Assembly (NCBI GenBank): GCA_024449915.1 | Contig: JAMZAV010001727.1 | Span: 62,001 to 126,000, forward strand | Source: Sweltsa coloradensis | Lineage: Eukaryota > Arthropoda > Insecta > Plecoptera > Chloroperlidae | Length of the DNA stretch: 64,000 nucleotides | Reading direction: 5' to 3' | In this document: in pieces, positions 1 through 12,784 of the stretch | Position numbering within the stretch: the stretch's first letter is position 1 | Layout of the letters: the number at the start of each line of letters is the position of its first letter | Translations under genes and position numbers: made by a program | Notes under the pieces: model-generated | Databases searched by the model: none | What the model saw: only the letters and a program-made list of their open reading frames with translations | What the model was told of the DNA's origin: nothing

Positions 1-1900
1 TGGATATATACCCTATATTTTTAATTTTTTATAAAATTAATAAATATATTTATTATTTTAAACAAAATAATGTGCTTGGCCACACTTCTAGATCTCACCA
101 CTTTATGCAGTTGAGCCACTTGTATCTTCCTCGTTTTCGGCTTGGCCCCTTTTTTTGCAAGTTTTTGCATTTTTGTATGGTATATCAATAATTTTTTTAG
201 AACGTACACGGTATGGATGTTAGCATCCAAGTAGAGAAAATTACTTTATTTACAATGATTCAAAATAAAATCTCATTCATTGATAATTAAAAGGTTTGAG
301 TATCGCAGTTATTGAGCGAGCGTCTCCACTTGACTCTTATGGCTCGAATGTCTGTTTTTGTTTTTTTTTCTGTTACTGCTTCGGTACAGGTCGCACCGTT
401 TCTCTGATCAACCTGAAATTTTGCACACATGTACATACCACCTATGCGGGTTGCTGTATAGTTTTTGAACAAAATCCGATTGTTGGTTATAAAAAATAAA
501 ATAAAAAAATAAAAATGTTCCGATCGTTATGAAATTTTGCAGGGTCAATAAGTACAACATTCTCTCCTATTTTATAAATTTTCAGCTAAATCGGTTAAGA
601 CCTTAAAGACTTATTGGTATGTAACATTATGGGAATGTCGTACTCGGGTCGTTGTTGCACGTACCGGTGCTCGCTCAACAACGCGACGGGACTTTAGCGT
701 TTTCCTAGTAAACATTTTTTTTTTTTTTTTGCATTATCTAAGATTCCGGTCATCTAATCCAATTACCGTTTGTATAGCACATGGCCACTGAGATGACTGA
801 CATCGGTGCAAATTTTGGCTTCTCCAACATTATCCATTGAGGGCCCACAAACTGATACATAATTCGTCAGCCAGCCAGCCACCCAGCCAGCCCAAGAAGA
901 AAGTTATTTTGAACGATCTTGACGTCTCAATAACTTCTAGACGCATCATCAGATCGGGATGAAACTTGAAATGGGTCATCTCATTGTAAAAGCCCATCGA
1001 TTGAAGCAAGTTGCAGGTTTTTATCTCACATGGTTTCGCGTCGGCGACACCATGTTAAGTGCTAATGTAGGCGTGCGGTAAGAGGCGCTAGTGGAAGCGG
1101 AGCCGCGCGTGGCTTGGCCCGGTGCGCTTCCGCGCACCTTGATAACACTACATCATTAAAGAGAGTGTGCTTGGTGTGTGTCTTGTACAGGTAGATACAG
1201 GGTTCCCAACCACCAAAACGAGTTCCTTTACCATCATAAAATACTTAAAACTTAGTTATTATTTTTTTTAATATTAACTCTATTGCATGCTTACTTTTTA
1301 TATCGTACTGCCTGCATGCATACCTAGTGTGGGTTTTGGGATTTCCATGCTCCTGAGAATAAATAGGTAGGGTAGGTTATTAAAATTTTAAGTTTTTTAG
1401 ATTTTCTTCTACTGTTTATAACCTACATTGGTAACTTTTAAAGAAATTTGTAGGTTTCTATTTTATAAGAGGACTGGGAACGTGATTTAATACCTACCTT
1501 TTTTGAAAGAGTAAATCGATTTTACAAAGTTCCTTATTGTGAGGAACTTGGCCAAGACTGCATGATAGGTACCGATTGCCTGGTCCATTCAATTCATGCT
1601 GCTTAAATAAAAAAAGAAATAAAATAAATTATATTTAGAGTCCACCCACTCAGTTATATAACTGATTTTCAGTGGGGGACTTTAAATCAAAGCGACCAAG
1701 CCAACCCTGTAGGCCCCGACGCAATCGACGAGTGAGTGATAACCAACCAAAGATAGATATTTTTAATAGGAAATAAAGCAATCAGTGGTATGGACAGTGC
1801 GAACACCCGCCAATCAATGCCAGAATCAACAAGGCCGATTCAGAACAACTCTGAATTTAATATGTGCTTCGTTGCTAGGACGGCTCTAAAGTCACCGTTT
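1..1900. other. AT-rich spacer with degenerate repeat
   Basis: No gene recognised. Positions about 296-700 hold text typical of old transposon copies (Gly/Phe-rich shadow frames, GAAATTTTGCA twice). An (AGCC)n run lies at about 868-895. The short ORFs here have no family features. Confidence 0.4.
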
Positions 1901-1917
1901 ACAAACTCCTAAGACAA

Positions 1918-2040
1918 GAACTAATGGACTTAAGTCCAAATCAGAAGTTAAAAAACTTCTGACTTTAGCGGGAATCGAACCCTGGACCTTCTTCATTGGA
2001 AGCAGATACGCTAACCACAAGACCAACGAGCCACACGTTC
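1918..2040 (-). repeat. tRNA-derived SINE, copy 1
   Basis: Read on the minus strand it has a tRNA-like head: GGTTAGCGTATCTGCTTCC, then a B-box-like GGGTTCGATTCCC, then AGTCAGAAGTTTTTTAACTT. A diverged copy of the same family lies at 63180-63300 with the same TGCTTCCAAT and AACTTCTGAT blocks, so this is a dispersed family and not a functional tRNA gene. Confidence 0.7.
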
Positions 2041-2214
2041 TATTTTGCTTAGTTTTGCTGGTAAAATTAGACAAAATTTAATTTAATATTTGTGCATTAC
2101 TAAGGGAGCTTAAGAAATTAAATTGGTATAATCAATATAAATAGTGTTAATTTCTTATGTGCCTTATGCAAGAAGATTTTCAGGAGCTGCTCAATTTTGT
2201 CACAATATTAACAG

Positions 2215-2385
2215 GGTTTCTGTTGCTTAACGTTAAAAATTAATGACTAAGGCTATTTGAGCAGATGAGTGATGGGTGAAGACAGGATTCGAACCCATGG
2301 TCCTCGTCGAGCCATATGCTTCGGTTCGGACCAGCAGGGCGCTGGCGATCGTACGTGCCACTGCGGACGGCTTATAAATGGAGCT
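2215..2385 (-). repeat. tRNA-type SINE sharing the 5S-SINE tail
   Basis: GGATTCGAACCCATG is the reverse of a Pol III B box. The flank GTTGCTTAACGTTAA with CTATTTGAGCAGATGAGTGA matches the 3' tail of the 5S-derived SINEs at 22.8 kb and 41.7 kb. Different heads on a common tail fits mobilisation by the same LINE (inference). Confidence 0.55.
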
Positions 2386-2705
2386 CAAGCTAGATATCCA
2401 ATTGGCTGTTATGCATCGAGAGTATTCTAGCTACAGAATCACTAGCAGGTCAACGTTGTGATTATGATGTACCAAGTATAGGCCACTTCATCAGTTTTTC
2501 CCAACCTTCTACTTGACCACAACACTAGTCTTAAGAACCTTACTAGTATTTGTTTTACTGTCTTCAATTGCTGTATCAAAAAGCCGGGGTTTAATTAGGA
2601 ATTGAAAGAGAGGGAACTGGAACACATATTTTGTTTTGCTGTAATATTTCACCGCACACCAAAACAAACTGTAAAAGTTTTCCCCGGCTGGAGATGGAAC
2701 TCGAA

Positions 2706-3209
2706 TAGTGTTGAAAATTTCATGAAATTTAAGATTTTGAAACTTTCATTGACATTTTCATTGAAATTTTTGTGAAAGTTTCAAATTTTGTGAAACTTTG
2801 ATTTTTCACAATAATTGAAACAAACGGACCAGTATTGAAAAATTAACATCATTAATTCAAAAGTTAATTGAATTGTTGACTGTAGTCCAATTGCAATATG
2901 TACTTGCAAACTTTTTTGTCTTTGTTGGTCCCATTTCCATTTAATGTGGTGAGACATTTTTGCACTGCATTTAATTTCTTAACCATGTTGGTTTAGTAGA
3001 TGGTACTAACCTTTTTCTTTTTCTTCATCTAGACTATGCCTGTACTAGTTGAGCCTACCAACACTAGTCAAAACAACAACTATAAGGGGTAAAATAACGT
3101 ACAAATATTCCTCAAATTAGTTAAAATAAATAAAATAATATCTACTTGGGAGTTACAAAATATCAATCTTTCAATTTTTTTTTTTTAAGTTTCAACCTTT
3201 CCAACACTA
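2706..3209. mobile_element. Probable hAT-like element with TAGTGTTG ends
   Basis: Left end TAGTGTTGAAAATTTCATGA and right end (reverse complement) TAGTGTTGGAAAGGTTGAAA. The flanking octamers AACTCGAA / AACTCTCT are only partly alike. The GAAA/TTTC-rich ends resemble those of the element at 4139. Confidence 0.45.
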
Positions 3210-4138
3210 AACTCTCTGATGCTCTTGGTCACCTAAGTTATGTGCACAGTCCGAGGTTAAGTCAACATGTACGACCTAGATAGTTTGACTTACACCCACA
3301 TACTTAATTAGCACTTCTATGCAATGTACTTAACGTCAGGTTAGCTGTCATTCTCTGCGACCTTTCCCCACACTGGAACATTAATCCAAGCCACTTATAC
3401 CCCTTTCCTTCAACAACTTATGACTATGAGTTATGAACTTATATTATATAAAAGCCAACAATATTTTCATGTCCATGTCTGGACTATTAAATAATAAAGC
3501 CAAATGCTGACGTTTGAGACGGAGATGTTTTACCTTGCTAAACATATTCAGGATTTATCAATTGTTTTCCCCTTCAAATATTGCCAACAACAATTGGAAA
3601 ATGTTGTAGAGGTTTTGCTTGTTTGCCTTGGTTACATGCGGAGCTGAGTTTTTCTCAACTTATGTAAGTTAGTTGTTGTTTTCCTGTTTCCATGTTGATA
3701 CCCCTAGATTGGTAGATATTTAGATAAGTTAAAAACTATTATTCTAATGTGTTTGTTGTACCATCTTAGACAATATCTATAATCTTAAGAGTCAAAATAT
3801 AATGAGTAATGGATTACGAATAAGTTTTAAAGTTCATTTCTGTTCTTTGTTGGATTGTTCATTTCGAATTTACCGTGCTTCTTATACCAACCTTGATGCC
3901 AATGCTTGTTGATCATACTTTTACATGAGTCGCACGGCGCGTAATGTCTGCCAGTTTTTCCAACATTTACGAAACATTTTTGAACTCCTTTGTAAATCAG
4001 TTTTTATAACTGAATAGGAAATAAATTAAAAAATACTTTAAAAAAAGGTTTGTTCATCTTTGGAAGCAGTTTTACTTCAAATATTGATGTTTTTTTAGAA
4101 AGCAGGCATGTTATTGTTTCCCGGCTTGTGACAACAGT

Positions 4139-5216
4139 TAGTGATCGAAAATTTCATGAAATATATATTTTTTGAAACTTTTGTGACATATTCATATTTT
4201 ATAAATGAATGATAATTTACATGTTTAAAAATATTATTGAGTAATCATATGCATTTATTTACCAACAATGAAAGTTGAAAATGGTAGGCCTACAGTATGG
4301 ACAATGTACAGTAAGACAATGGTGTAAGTATAGGCCTACATAGTCAATAATAGGTAAATAAATACTAGTATATGTAGTAGAACTAGAAGATAGGCCTAGG
4401 CTATGCATAAATAATGCAGCAATTTAACTAGTAGGTACATGATGAGGAAGTGCTCACAAGAATGATATATTTTAATTAGTTTTAAACTAAGGAAGAGTAG
4501 TCCTAGAACAAAAAATGCAACGTCCCAACCCGTACGCCTTAGGCATTATGCAGATGCTGGTAGATGGGTGGACGGTGGTTGTTTAATGCTATCTATCCTG
4601 ATGTATTAAATGAGTAGAGTTGCTTGTAAGACTCGGTTGCTTTGCTCCCTAGCATAATAACTGACAACCGTAAATAAAAAATATAAAAAATTGAATGTTC
4701 AATGCCTAGATAGGCCTAGGCCCCATTAAGTAGGTAGTAGTAGGCCCTACTGTAGTACAATGTTGATTCTAGTCAGTCAATGTGCATATGCATCCGCATC
4801 TGTATCGGACGTATCGGAAATAAATAAGCGCAATTTGAATTTGAGTGATCTGACTCGACGCGCGTCCAAAGACATCACAACTTCCACTTCTATTCAGCAT
4901 CCTGTAGTAGCTCTTTCCGCCCAATTCACATCCATTTTTTGTACCGGGTAATAGGCAGAATTGCAAACTTCTTCTTTATAATATAATAATGTTGTGGCCT
5001 TCATCCATGATGCAGTATTGATGCAAGCCAGCACATAATATCAAAGTGTGCTAGGCATGGTTCAAAATGCAAATTTAAACACAACACAATTGTTAAATAA
5101 TATTTATAAAAATGAATAAACTTTTTGTGAAATATTTCAATGGTACGTGAAATGTTTCACATTGAAACTTTCAAATTGAAATAATTAAAGTGAAATATTT
5201 CACTCTTCGATTACTA
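4139..5216. mobile_element. hAT-type non-autonomous element
   Basis: Terminal inverted repeats begin TAGTGATCGAAAATTTCAT on the left and, as reverse complement, TAGTAATCGAAGAGTGAAAT on the right. The flanking octamers are ACAACAGT and GCAACAGT, 7 of 8 identical. No transposase reading frame is visible. The short ORFs at 4760-4966 fall inside it and are not genes. Confidence 0.7.
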
Positions 5217-8200
5217 GCAACAGTGCATGGGAAATTGTGCGGCAATACTTCTTTCTTACCTGAAACCAACTACCAATATGTTTTCTTCCCCAATAGCCTA
5301 GTTCCACGCGGTATGGGACTTCAATGTTAATCGTTGAAAGTGCGCCGATTTCGTGTTAAAAGCGGGCAACATTACTTTTCTTATAGGTAATTTTACGCTG
5401 AATTCGAAAACCAATGTTGCCCAACAGTGACTTAAAAACTTCAACCCTTAAATCCCATTTCTTTGGGCAAATGTGTCGAATTTGTAGACATTTAGGGGAT
5501 CCTAGTTGGTGAACGTAATTTTGAAGATAAAAATTATTTGAAATTGATTTTTGTCACAAATCAAATGTCTAAGAGTATGGTTAGTCCAAAATTTGAGCTA
5601 AAATGGTTAAACTGGTTTGAAATTAAGTTCAAACACAAAGAATAGCTGATACTGTAAGGCGTTTTATTAACATTAAACACTGTACAACATAGCATTGATG
5701 AGATAGGCTGTTATACTCCTGAGCATTAACGTACACTCAGTTGAATAAGTGCAAAAGAAAATCGAAAATTACTTAAAAACTCTTCTTGTAGTGAGAATTT
5801 TTAATACTAGTTGGTGATAGTTACTCTCGGACTCTCGCCGCTACTTCCGGGGACTATCCGCGAATTTGAGGCCGAACCTATAGACAAATTGCAACAGAAG
5901 CGATTTGGTATCATTGGATTTTAAAAAAACACTTAATACCCATAAAGAATCCCCTAAAATTCCATATGGTGAGTGGGTCTAATCATCCCTAAATGAAAAT
6001 GTAATAAAAATTAATTTTAAAAAAATGTACTTTTAGAACTTAGTAAGCATGGTATGCAATCAAAGATTATATAAGGGTATTCTAAATAAAAAATATTTCA
6101 ATTGTTCAAAATTAATTTTGTGGTCAGCAGAGGTCAATGAAGGTCAAACTTTGTATTTCTCAGTATAATTTATAAAACGTTTTTCTATTGGCACAATAAT
6201 GTTTGATGATTGTCTTATTGTTGTAAATATTTAGTAAATAGGCCATACTTGATAAGGTATAAGTCAATCATTGCAGAACGTAGTGCGCATCGCAGCTACA
6301 AATTGGTATGTACCTTGATCAAAACCCACACATTAAAATCATTACTGAAGGTTTTGTCATGGATTTCACATATTCGGCAAAATTTTAGATAAAGACTCAA
6401 AATATAGTCATTGGATTTGTTATTTCAATCAAATTCACACAATAAAGTAGTAGGTAATGAGGTTGTCTACTAAGAAGATTTTAATTCACAAAACCTATTA
6501 CCTAAGTGCCGCTATAGGTCGCTGTACACTCAGGTACCTCGGAAAAAAAAACACGATTTGGCGTTTTTTAAGGTGTTTCCAAGCCGCCATGAAACGTGAA
6601 ATGGACTTTAAATACGTCATAATAATCAGATCATAATCATAATCAAAGCTATTTAGGTACCTGACAACTCATACCAATTTTGGTTGGGATGAGAACATTC
6701 CTTCCGAATTAAAAATGGGATGCAAAATTATCAATATCACTTTCTGTAACTCCTCTGCTAGGCGACTATGAAGGCTACGGTGTAGCATAACGAAATCCAT
6801 ATCAATTGGCTTTCGATTAAACGTCGTGTTCCTCCATGTTCTATGTGAGAAGCTGTAGTGACAACGATAATACTTCAGCCTCTGAGCCGTGTAATAAAGC
6901 CAAAACAGCTAAAAAAATGAGTAATCGAAGTTATGACGTGCTTGTATGACGCAGCTTGTATGTTTTGGGCAAATTAATCCCAATGAAAGTTTAATCGAAG
7001 TTCAGACGTGTGGTATGAGCAGTAGCATATTAAATGATTCCAAAATGCAGCCTGTAATGAGCGTACGACTCTGTGGTTTCATAGACCTAATGGCAGACAA
7101 AGCAAAATACCACCTCAAATTATATGGAAATCAAATCCGGAAATTAACAAATCCATCTCAGCGTGGTTGTTTCCAGTTCAAATAAATTGAGAAACCACCT
7201 GATATGTTTACTTTTCTTTCGTCGCGAAGTACAGAAGAACAATAAAATAATAAATATGGCGACAATGCAATGGCATGGCTAGTAAGTAAGTTGCACTTAC
7301 GATGCAAGATTCAACCATTATTTGTCCCAGGATTTTGCGTGGAAAGATACACTCAGTTCTTCAAAGAATAAGAAAATCTTTGTAAGAGAATCAAAACCGA
7401 GATGAAAAATATTTATTAATTTATTTGTACCGTCAACAAATGGGTGACGATTGTGGTTGTGAAAGGTATCTTATGCCAAAAAAAACGAGTGGAGACAAAA
7501 ATTAATGACACGACGAGATCCCAACGAAAGGTCCATCATGCACTAGCAGTTCAGTCAGCCCGATAATGTCAATGGTCAAAGATAGGAGGCATGAGATGAC
7601 TAAAAACTTCTAAACACAGGTCACTTGAAATAAGTAAAAGAGCATTGAGTGTATTCCAAAATCAGTCAACACATGCATTCATTCACCTATAAGTAGGAGG
7701 ATATATTTCAGAAAATAAGTCGATCGAAAATATTAACTCTGTGTCAAGATGTAGTGTTTGCGTTAACTCAAGGTGAGTTTATACACCTAGGCATGTGGGC
7801 GTAGGTTGTACCGGTATTCTCCACCAAGAAACGCATTCTAAGCAACTTGTAATTAATTTCTTTTGCGACGCAGGAAACATCATCATCTGTTACAAAGACA
7901 TTATAGGAATTGACAATGAACTGGCAATGATGCCATTCAAGTTCAACATGTCGATGAAGCCACAGGGGCTGTGATATCTGACATCTAACATAAGGCAAAT
8001 TCGTGTATTTCTCTGCATACAACATAGACTTCATTTGTAGTGGGGTAATGCACAAAATGGCTAAATGGCAACGGATGGGGTTCGTGTCACTTTGAGCCAT
8101 TGGATTACATCATGTAATCCACATACATACGATGTACATACGATGTAATCGGTAAATTTTGGAGGCGTATCGAGATTCCCAATGTAAATTATTTATATTG

Positions 8201-8275
8201 AACACACTAAAATCAATAAGATCATGTACTAAGTTAAAAAGCAAATACTCACTAAAGTTAAGAAAATAACGTTAA
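5217..8275. other. AT-rich spacer, no recognisable gene
   Basis: Two ORFs stand out only by length: 79 codons at 6946-7185 (plus) and 110 codons at 7768-8100 (minus). I recognise neither, and neither has an obvious domain or a splice-linked partner. They may be decayed transposon text or chance. Confidence 0.35.
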
Positions 8276-8339
8276 CAGTTGTTTTTTTTAAGTTGCATGC
8301 AAATTTAGACATACAAATTTTTGCGGGGATGTGTAGGCG

Positions 8340-8830
8340 GTGGAGGCAACGAGGAGGAAAAAAATTGATTTTTGGTTTAGCACACCGAAGTTAGTAAGAT
8401 CAACTTTAAAGTTGCAAATGTTTGTAAACTTAAAATTTTTGTTGGGGTAAGGGGGCCGGGGTAGGGTAGTGGGGGGCCTAAATTCTTCAAATGTCCGGGG
8501 TTTTTTTTTTGTTTCAGCACACCAAAGTTTAGTCAAATCGCATTCAAGTACAAACAAAAATGGATGTCAAACTTTCGTTGTTGGGGGGTTGGAGGGGGGT
8601 AAAGGGGAGGTTAGAGCCATCGGACGTCTGGGCAACATCGATTTTCGGTTTTAGCACATCAAAGTTAGTTAAGATCGCGTTCTAAATACAAGTGGAATGA
8701 AAGTGTCAATTTTTTATTTTGGGGGGAGTAATGGGGGGCGGGGGGTTTAGAGACATCGGACGTTTTGGGCAACATGGTTTTTCGGTTTTAGCACACCAAA
8801 GTTAGTAAGATCACGTTCTTAGTTTGCTTT
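8340..8830. repeat. 137-bp tandem array, four units
   Basis: The segment around GCACACCAAAGTTAGTAAGA recurs at 8380, 8517, 8654 and 8791, each exactly 137 bp apart. Units share G-rich stretches and TTCGGTTTTAGCACA. A partial, more diverged unit may precede it near 8200. Point differences among units are many, so the array is not recent. Confidence 0.8.
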
Positions 8831-9429
8831 TAACACCCTTTCGGCTAAACCACATGTTTGAACCAGGCTACAAGCAGGTGGAGCATACAAAGATGTGCAA
8901 TATATGAGTACGGTAGGTATGTGCTCGTGGGTGAAGTTGGCCTCGATGTTCCATTTTGCATGCTTCACAAGTTATAACCAAGTTAGCAGGATTTTTTTTA
9001 TTGGTTATGGTAGGCCTATGGGTGTTGTTGTGTATGTTATCCAAAATTCACTATGAAATAAGTACGCTAGAATCGCTATTTTTTATTTTGTATTTATTTC
9101 TTAAAATAATATGATTGGCTTTAAGAAGTCAAATCAGCACTCGAGAGTCGAGTCTTTTCATTAAACATGGCATGTTATCAACTATTTAACAAGTTATAAC
9201 GTACCGAATTTATACTATACATTGTATACATTTGAGAGAATCCTCCCAATATTTAGTTTTGACATCATATATTTAAACCAGTTTAGTTTTGATAAAAAAA
9301 AAACAGGCGAGAGAAGGTCCTTATTATAATCCTTTCTGCCCGCATATCATCAACTCCGTGCTCTTGCACTTACGTACAAACAAATCCGACTCTGATCTTT
9401 GTTAATGATACATAGTACATACCGTATTT

Positions 9430-10370
9430 CTTCGATTGCAAGCCGACCTTCGATTACGAAAACAATTTAAAACAAAAGCATATCATTTACCTTTAAGTCA
9501 CCTTTAAGTTTGCTATTGATTACAAGCCAAGGTATATCGTTGAAAATGAGTCAAAAAGGTAGGCCTGCAATAGGATAGACATGGTATGAAAATTGCCAAC
9601 ATTATTCTTGCTTCCCTGACGAGTGAAAAATTGAAATTGTAACTACCCGTACTGTATTGTGCCGAACATAGGCCAAACCTGCATTTAAGCCTAGGTTATA
9701 GCATACAATGTTGTTGTTGAACTACATACGTCGGTATAGGGTACACAGTTGCATGTTGCAATGGTATATTGTTGACAAAAGCATATCATTCAAGTACCAT
9801 TAAGTTTGCTCCTGATTCCAAGCCAAGGTATATTGTTGAAAACGAGTCAAAAAGGTAGGTCTGCAATAGGATAGACATGGTATGAAAATTGCCAACATTA
9901 TTCTTGCTTCTCTGACGACCGATAAATTGAAATTGTAACTACCCGTACCGTATTGTGCCGAACCTGCATTTAAGCCTAGGTTATACTATATAGCATACAG
10001 TGTTGTTGTTGAACTACATACGGTATAGGGTACACAGTTGCATGTTGCAATGGTATATTGTTGACAAAAGCATATCATTCAAGTACCATTAAGTTTGCTA
10101 TTGATTCCAAATTTCCAAGCCAAGGTATATCGTTGAAAACGAGTCAAAAAGGTAGGCCTGCAATACGATAGACATGGTATGAAAATTGCCAACATTATTC
10201 TTGCTTCTGTGACGAGCGATAAATTGAAATTGTAACTATCTGTACCGTATTGTGTCGAACATAGGCCGAACCAGCATTTAAGCCTAGGCCCTAGGACTTA
10301 TAGCATACAATGTTGTTGTTGAACTACATACAGGGTACACAGTTACATGTTGCAATGAAAGTTCTAGGGA
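9430..10370. repeat. 296-bp tandem array, about three units
   Basis: The block AGTCAAAAAGGTAGGCCTGC with GGATAGACATGGTATGAAAA recurs with starts at 9561, 9857 and 10154, periods 296 and 297. The units are highly similar. Differences include a short deletion in unit 2 between CCGAAC repeats and an extra CCCTAGG-type insertion in unit 3. Confidence 0.85.
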
Positions 10371-11678
10371 TGGGCAAATAAACAATATTTGAAGAGTTCT
10401 TGGTCTCAACTCAACACATAAATAATAAATATATAAGAAAATTCAAAAAGCAAGTGTAAAAACAAAAACATTACAAACTTTTGCCGGTACAGTAGACCTA
10501 TTTAGAACCCCTGTTTGGAAAAATATGTTTTCTTTAGAAAATAGTGTTTTTGCACTATAGGCCTACATTAAATTCCAATGTAACAAAGATAACAATAATG
10601 CTCTTGCCCATCCTTAAGGAAAATAGATCGTGAAGTGCCAGCAACCCCGACTTTAATACCCTAGTGCAACCAACTGAAACAGTTTACTTACGACTAACAA
10701 TGCTAAAACGGTTAATGTTATAATTTCATCATTTCCTTCTGCACAAGACCTTTGCAAAACCAGTTTACTATCATACACTCTGTGCTGCTACCAAGAAATC
10801 TAACTTTCTCTCTCCCTTTACTGTTGATTATGAAATCAAGACGCACACTAACCTAGCCGATAGGCATTATATCACAACCAACAAAACACCTAGCAATAGA
10901 AGTGACGTACCGACTGAAAATTCCTGATTAGTGATTAAGTGTTCGTACCTACAATTTGGAATGAAACGGATGATAGCCCCCAGTTGGAGCACATCCCGTA
11001 TTTATACCCTTACTAATTAACCACGAAAATAAGCCGCACCATACTTTCCAAGCTCTCTTTTTCGGAATATTTGTTTCCCTAGCTATAGGCCCAAGCCAGT
11101 ACCGTACAGAAAATGTTTGGATAAATGAATTATGTAAAATTATATCATGCTCATAGCCTACCCAAAAGAATTAGGCCTATAGATACTTAAATCATTGTTA
11201 ACCGCAGCTATGCTTCCTCCTGCTAGTCAACCACAATTGCTACACATTGTACGGTACATTCCCTCGCAAAGCAATGTTCTGTAGACCAAAAATTTACTTT
11301 TCCATACATGACTAGCAAAATATCTGCTAGCGGCCTGAGCCGCAAGTGGCCTCTTGCAATAATTTTTCGATGTAAAACACTTTCCTAGTAGGCCACACAT
11401 CACTATAGGGCCTTCTTTGTTTCCTTTAATTACTTTGAAGTGTGCAATGTCATCACTCTGCCTAGTTTCTTTTTATCTTGTGAATGTGATGTGCCCATTG
11501 TTATCACCCGGTTCTTGAGATTTGTAATAGCAATCTATAATGCAGTATCGTAGTTCAAATTCAATTCAATCATTTATTTAGCATTATAAACAATTGAATT
11601 GAATGTTCTAGGCCTACACTTACTAAACAGCTAGTTTTTCACTCGTACATTTATATCACCACCCGTTCATGTATCAGT
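10371..11678. other. Spacer downstream of TOMM70, no gene seen
   Basis: AT-rich, with scattered TAGGCCTA motifs. The phrase AATAAGCCGCACCATA near 11030 resembles the terminus phrase near 12600, so this may be the body of one large decayed DNA transposon reaching from about 9.4 to 12.6 kb. Confidence 0.35.
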
Positions 11679-12270
11679 TAGGGATGACTTCGGGTACCCG
11701 GAAACCGGTTTGGAACCGGTTCCATTTCGATCCGGTTCCCCTTTTTCGGAACCGGTTCTATTTTTAACCTAAAAGTTGACAAGGGCCGAGGCACAGACGA
11801 GAATAAATGAGCCAGAAACACCCGTGGTTGCAAAATTCTTAGGCCTAGGCCTAGGCCCAATGAATGTTGCGTCACAATTTTGACCTAGGCTTAGCCTAGG
11901 CCCATGTGTTGTGGAATAATAACATTGCAGAACTTGTAAATAACATTTTAATCATATACTAATTCTATTTTTCACGTTTAAGATCACATAATCCAAACTT
12001 TATGAACGAAAACGAAAGCAAACAATCTTGTAGGCCATTGTTTGTTCAACTGTTCTCACTAAGCAGTTCCTACAATGTCTGGGACACGGCTCCGCCCCCT
12101 ATCAAAATTCGAATCGATTATCGCCCCGCCCATGTTTTCAATTGAAATTAGCCCGCACAGATTCAAATTTACGAAAATTGAGAAAGAAAAATATGTGTAG
12201 GAACCGGTTCCGAACCGGATCCGGCGAGGGTGGATCCGGTTCCGGATTTTTCGACCCGAAGTCATCCCTA
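11679..12270. mobile_element. hAT MITE with TAGGGATGACTTCGGG ends
   Basis: Perfect 16-bp terminal inverted repeats, TAGGGATGACTTCGGG and CCCGAAGTCATCCCTA, lie between identical octamers GTATCAGT at 11671-11678 and 12271-12278. The inside is rich in GGAACCGGTTCC-like palindromes. No transposase. A related end without a partner is seen at about 22012. Confidence 0.95.
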
Positions 12271-12630
12271 GTATCAGTCTTTCAAAATCTTCCCTTTCAC
12301 ATTCAATCAGCGTAGGCCTACTCTCCTAACAGCGTTGCTACTCATCAACGTTTTAAGTGCACTATGCAAATAGTACTCACGGACTATGCAAAATGTCGAT
12401 TATATAGACCTAGAGAAAACACAAGAATGTGCACAACTACATAATTATTGCATTTCACAACCTTGAATGAGTGAAAAAAGGCCAGCATCTTATGAGAGAA
12501 AATATGCTATGATATTTACACAATTCTATTTTGTCCAATATTTTCTGCTTTTGGAAATTTACACTGCAGTGCAATTGTAAGGGAATTAAAATTTAAAAAA
12601 GTGCGGCTTATATGCGTGTTATTACGGTAC

Positions 12631-12784
12631 TTATAAACCATTTAAAGAGATGCCAATTTTAGGAGCGGCCTTGTATTGTGCAGCAGCGGCATCTCGCAAT
12701 GTAAATAATTGGATGCATTCTGTTTCCGACCTCGCAAGCGGGATTGCTTTGTTGAACAATTCTATGGCTTCCAATAGATTGCCT
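12631..12784 (-). CDS. TOMM70: TOMM70 exon 7: C-terminus and stop
   Basis: 154 nt. It completes a Glu codon and then encodes GNLLEAIELFNKAIPLARSE and a tail ending KIGISLNGL before TAA. The family tail is GNMEKAIDMFNKAINLAKSE...DAAHAQ...YGLKPPTL, so both the last TPR and the stop position agree. The bases directly after the stop look like the terminus of a transposon with the motif AAGCCGCAC (see findings). Confidence 0.93.

Noticed and set aside
7768..8100. 110-codon minus-strand ORF as a gene
   Set aside because: No recognisable domain, no plausible splice partners, and the region is AT-rich spacer; kept only as a note.
10373..10615. Possible MITE with TAGGGATGGGC / GCCCATCCTTA ends
   Set aside because: The flanking octamers do not match, so the ends may be coincidental.
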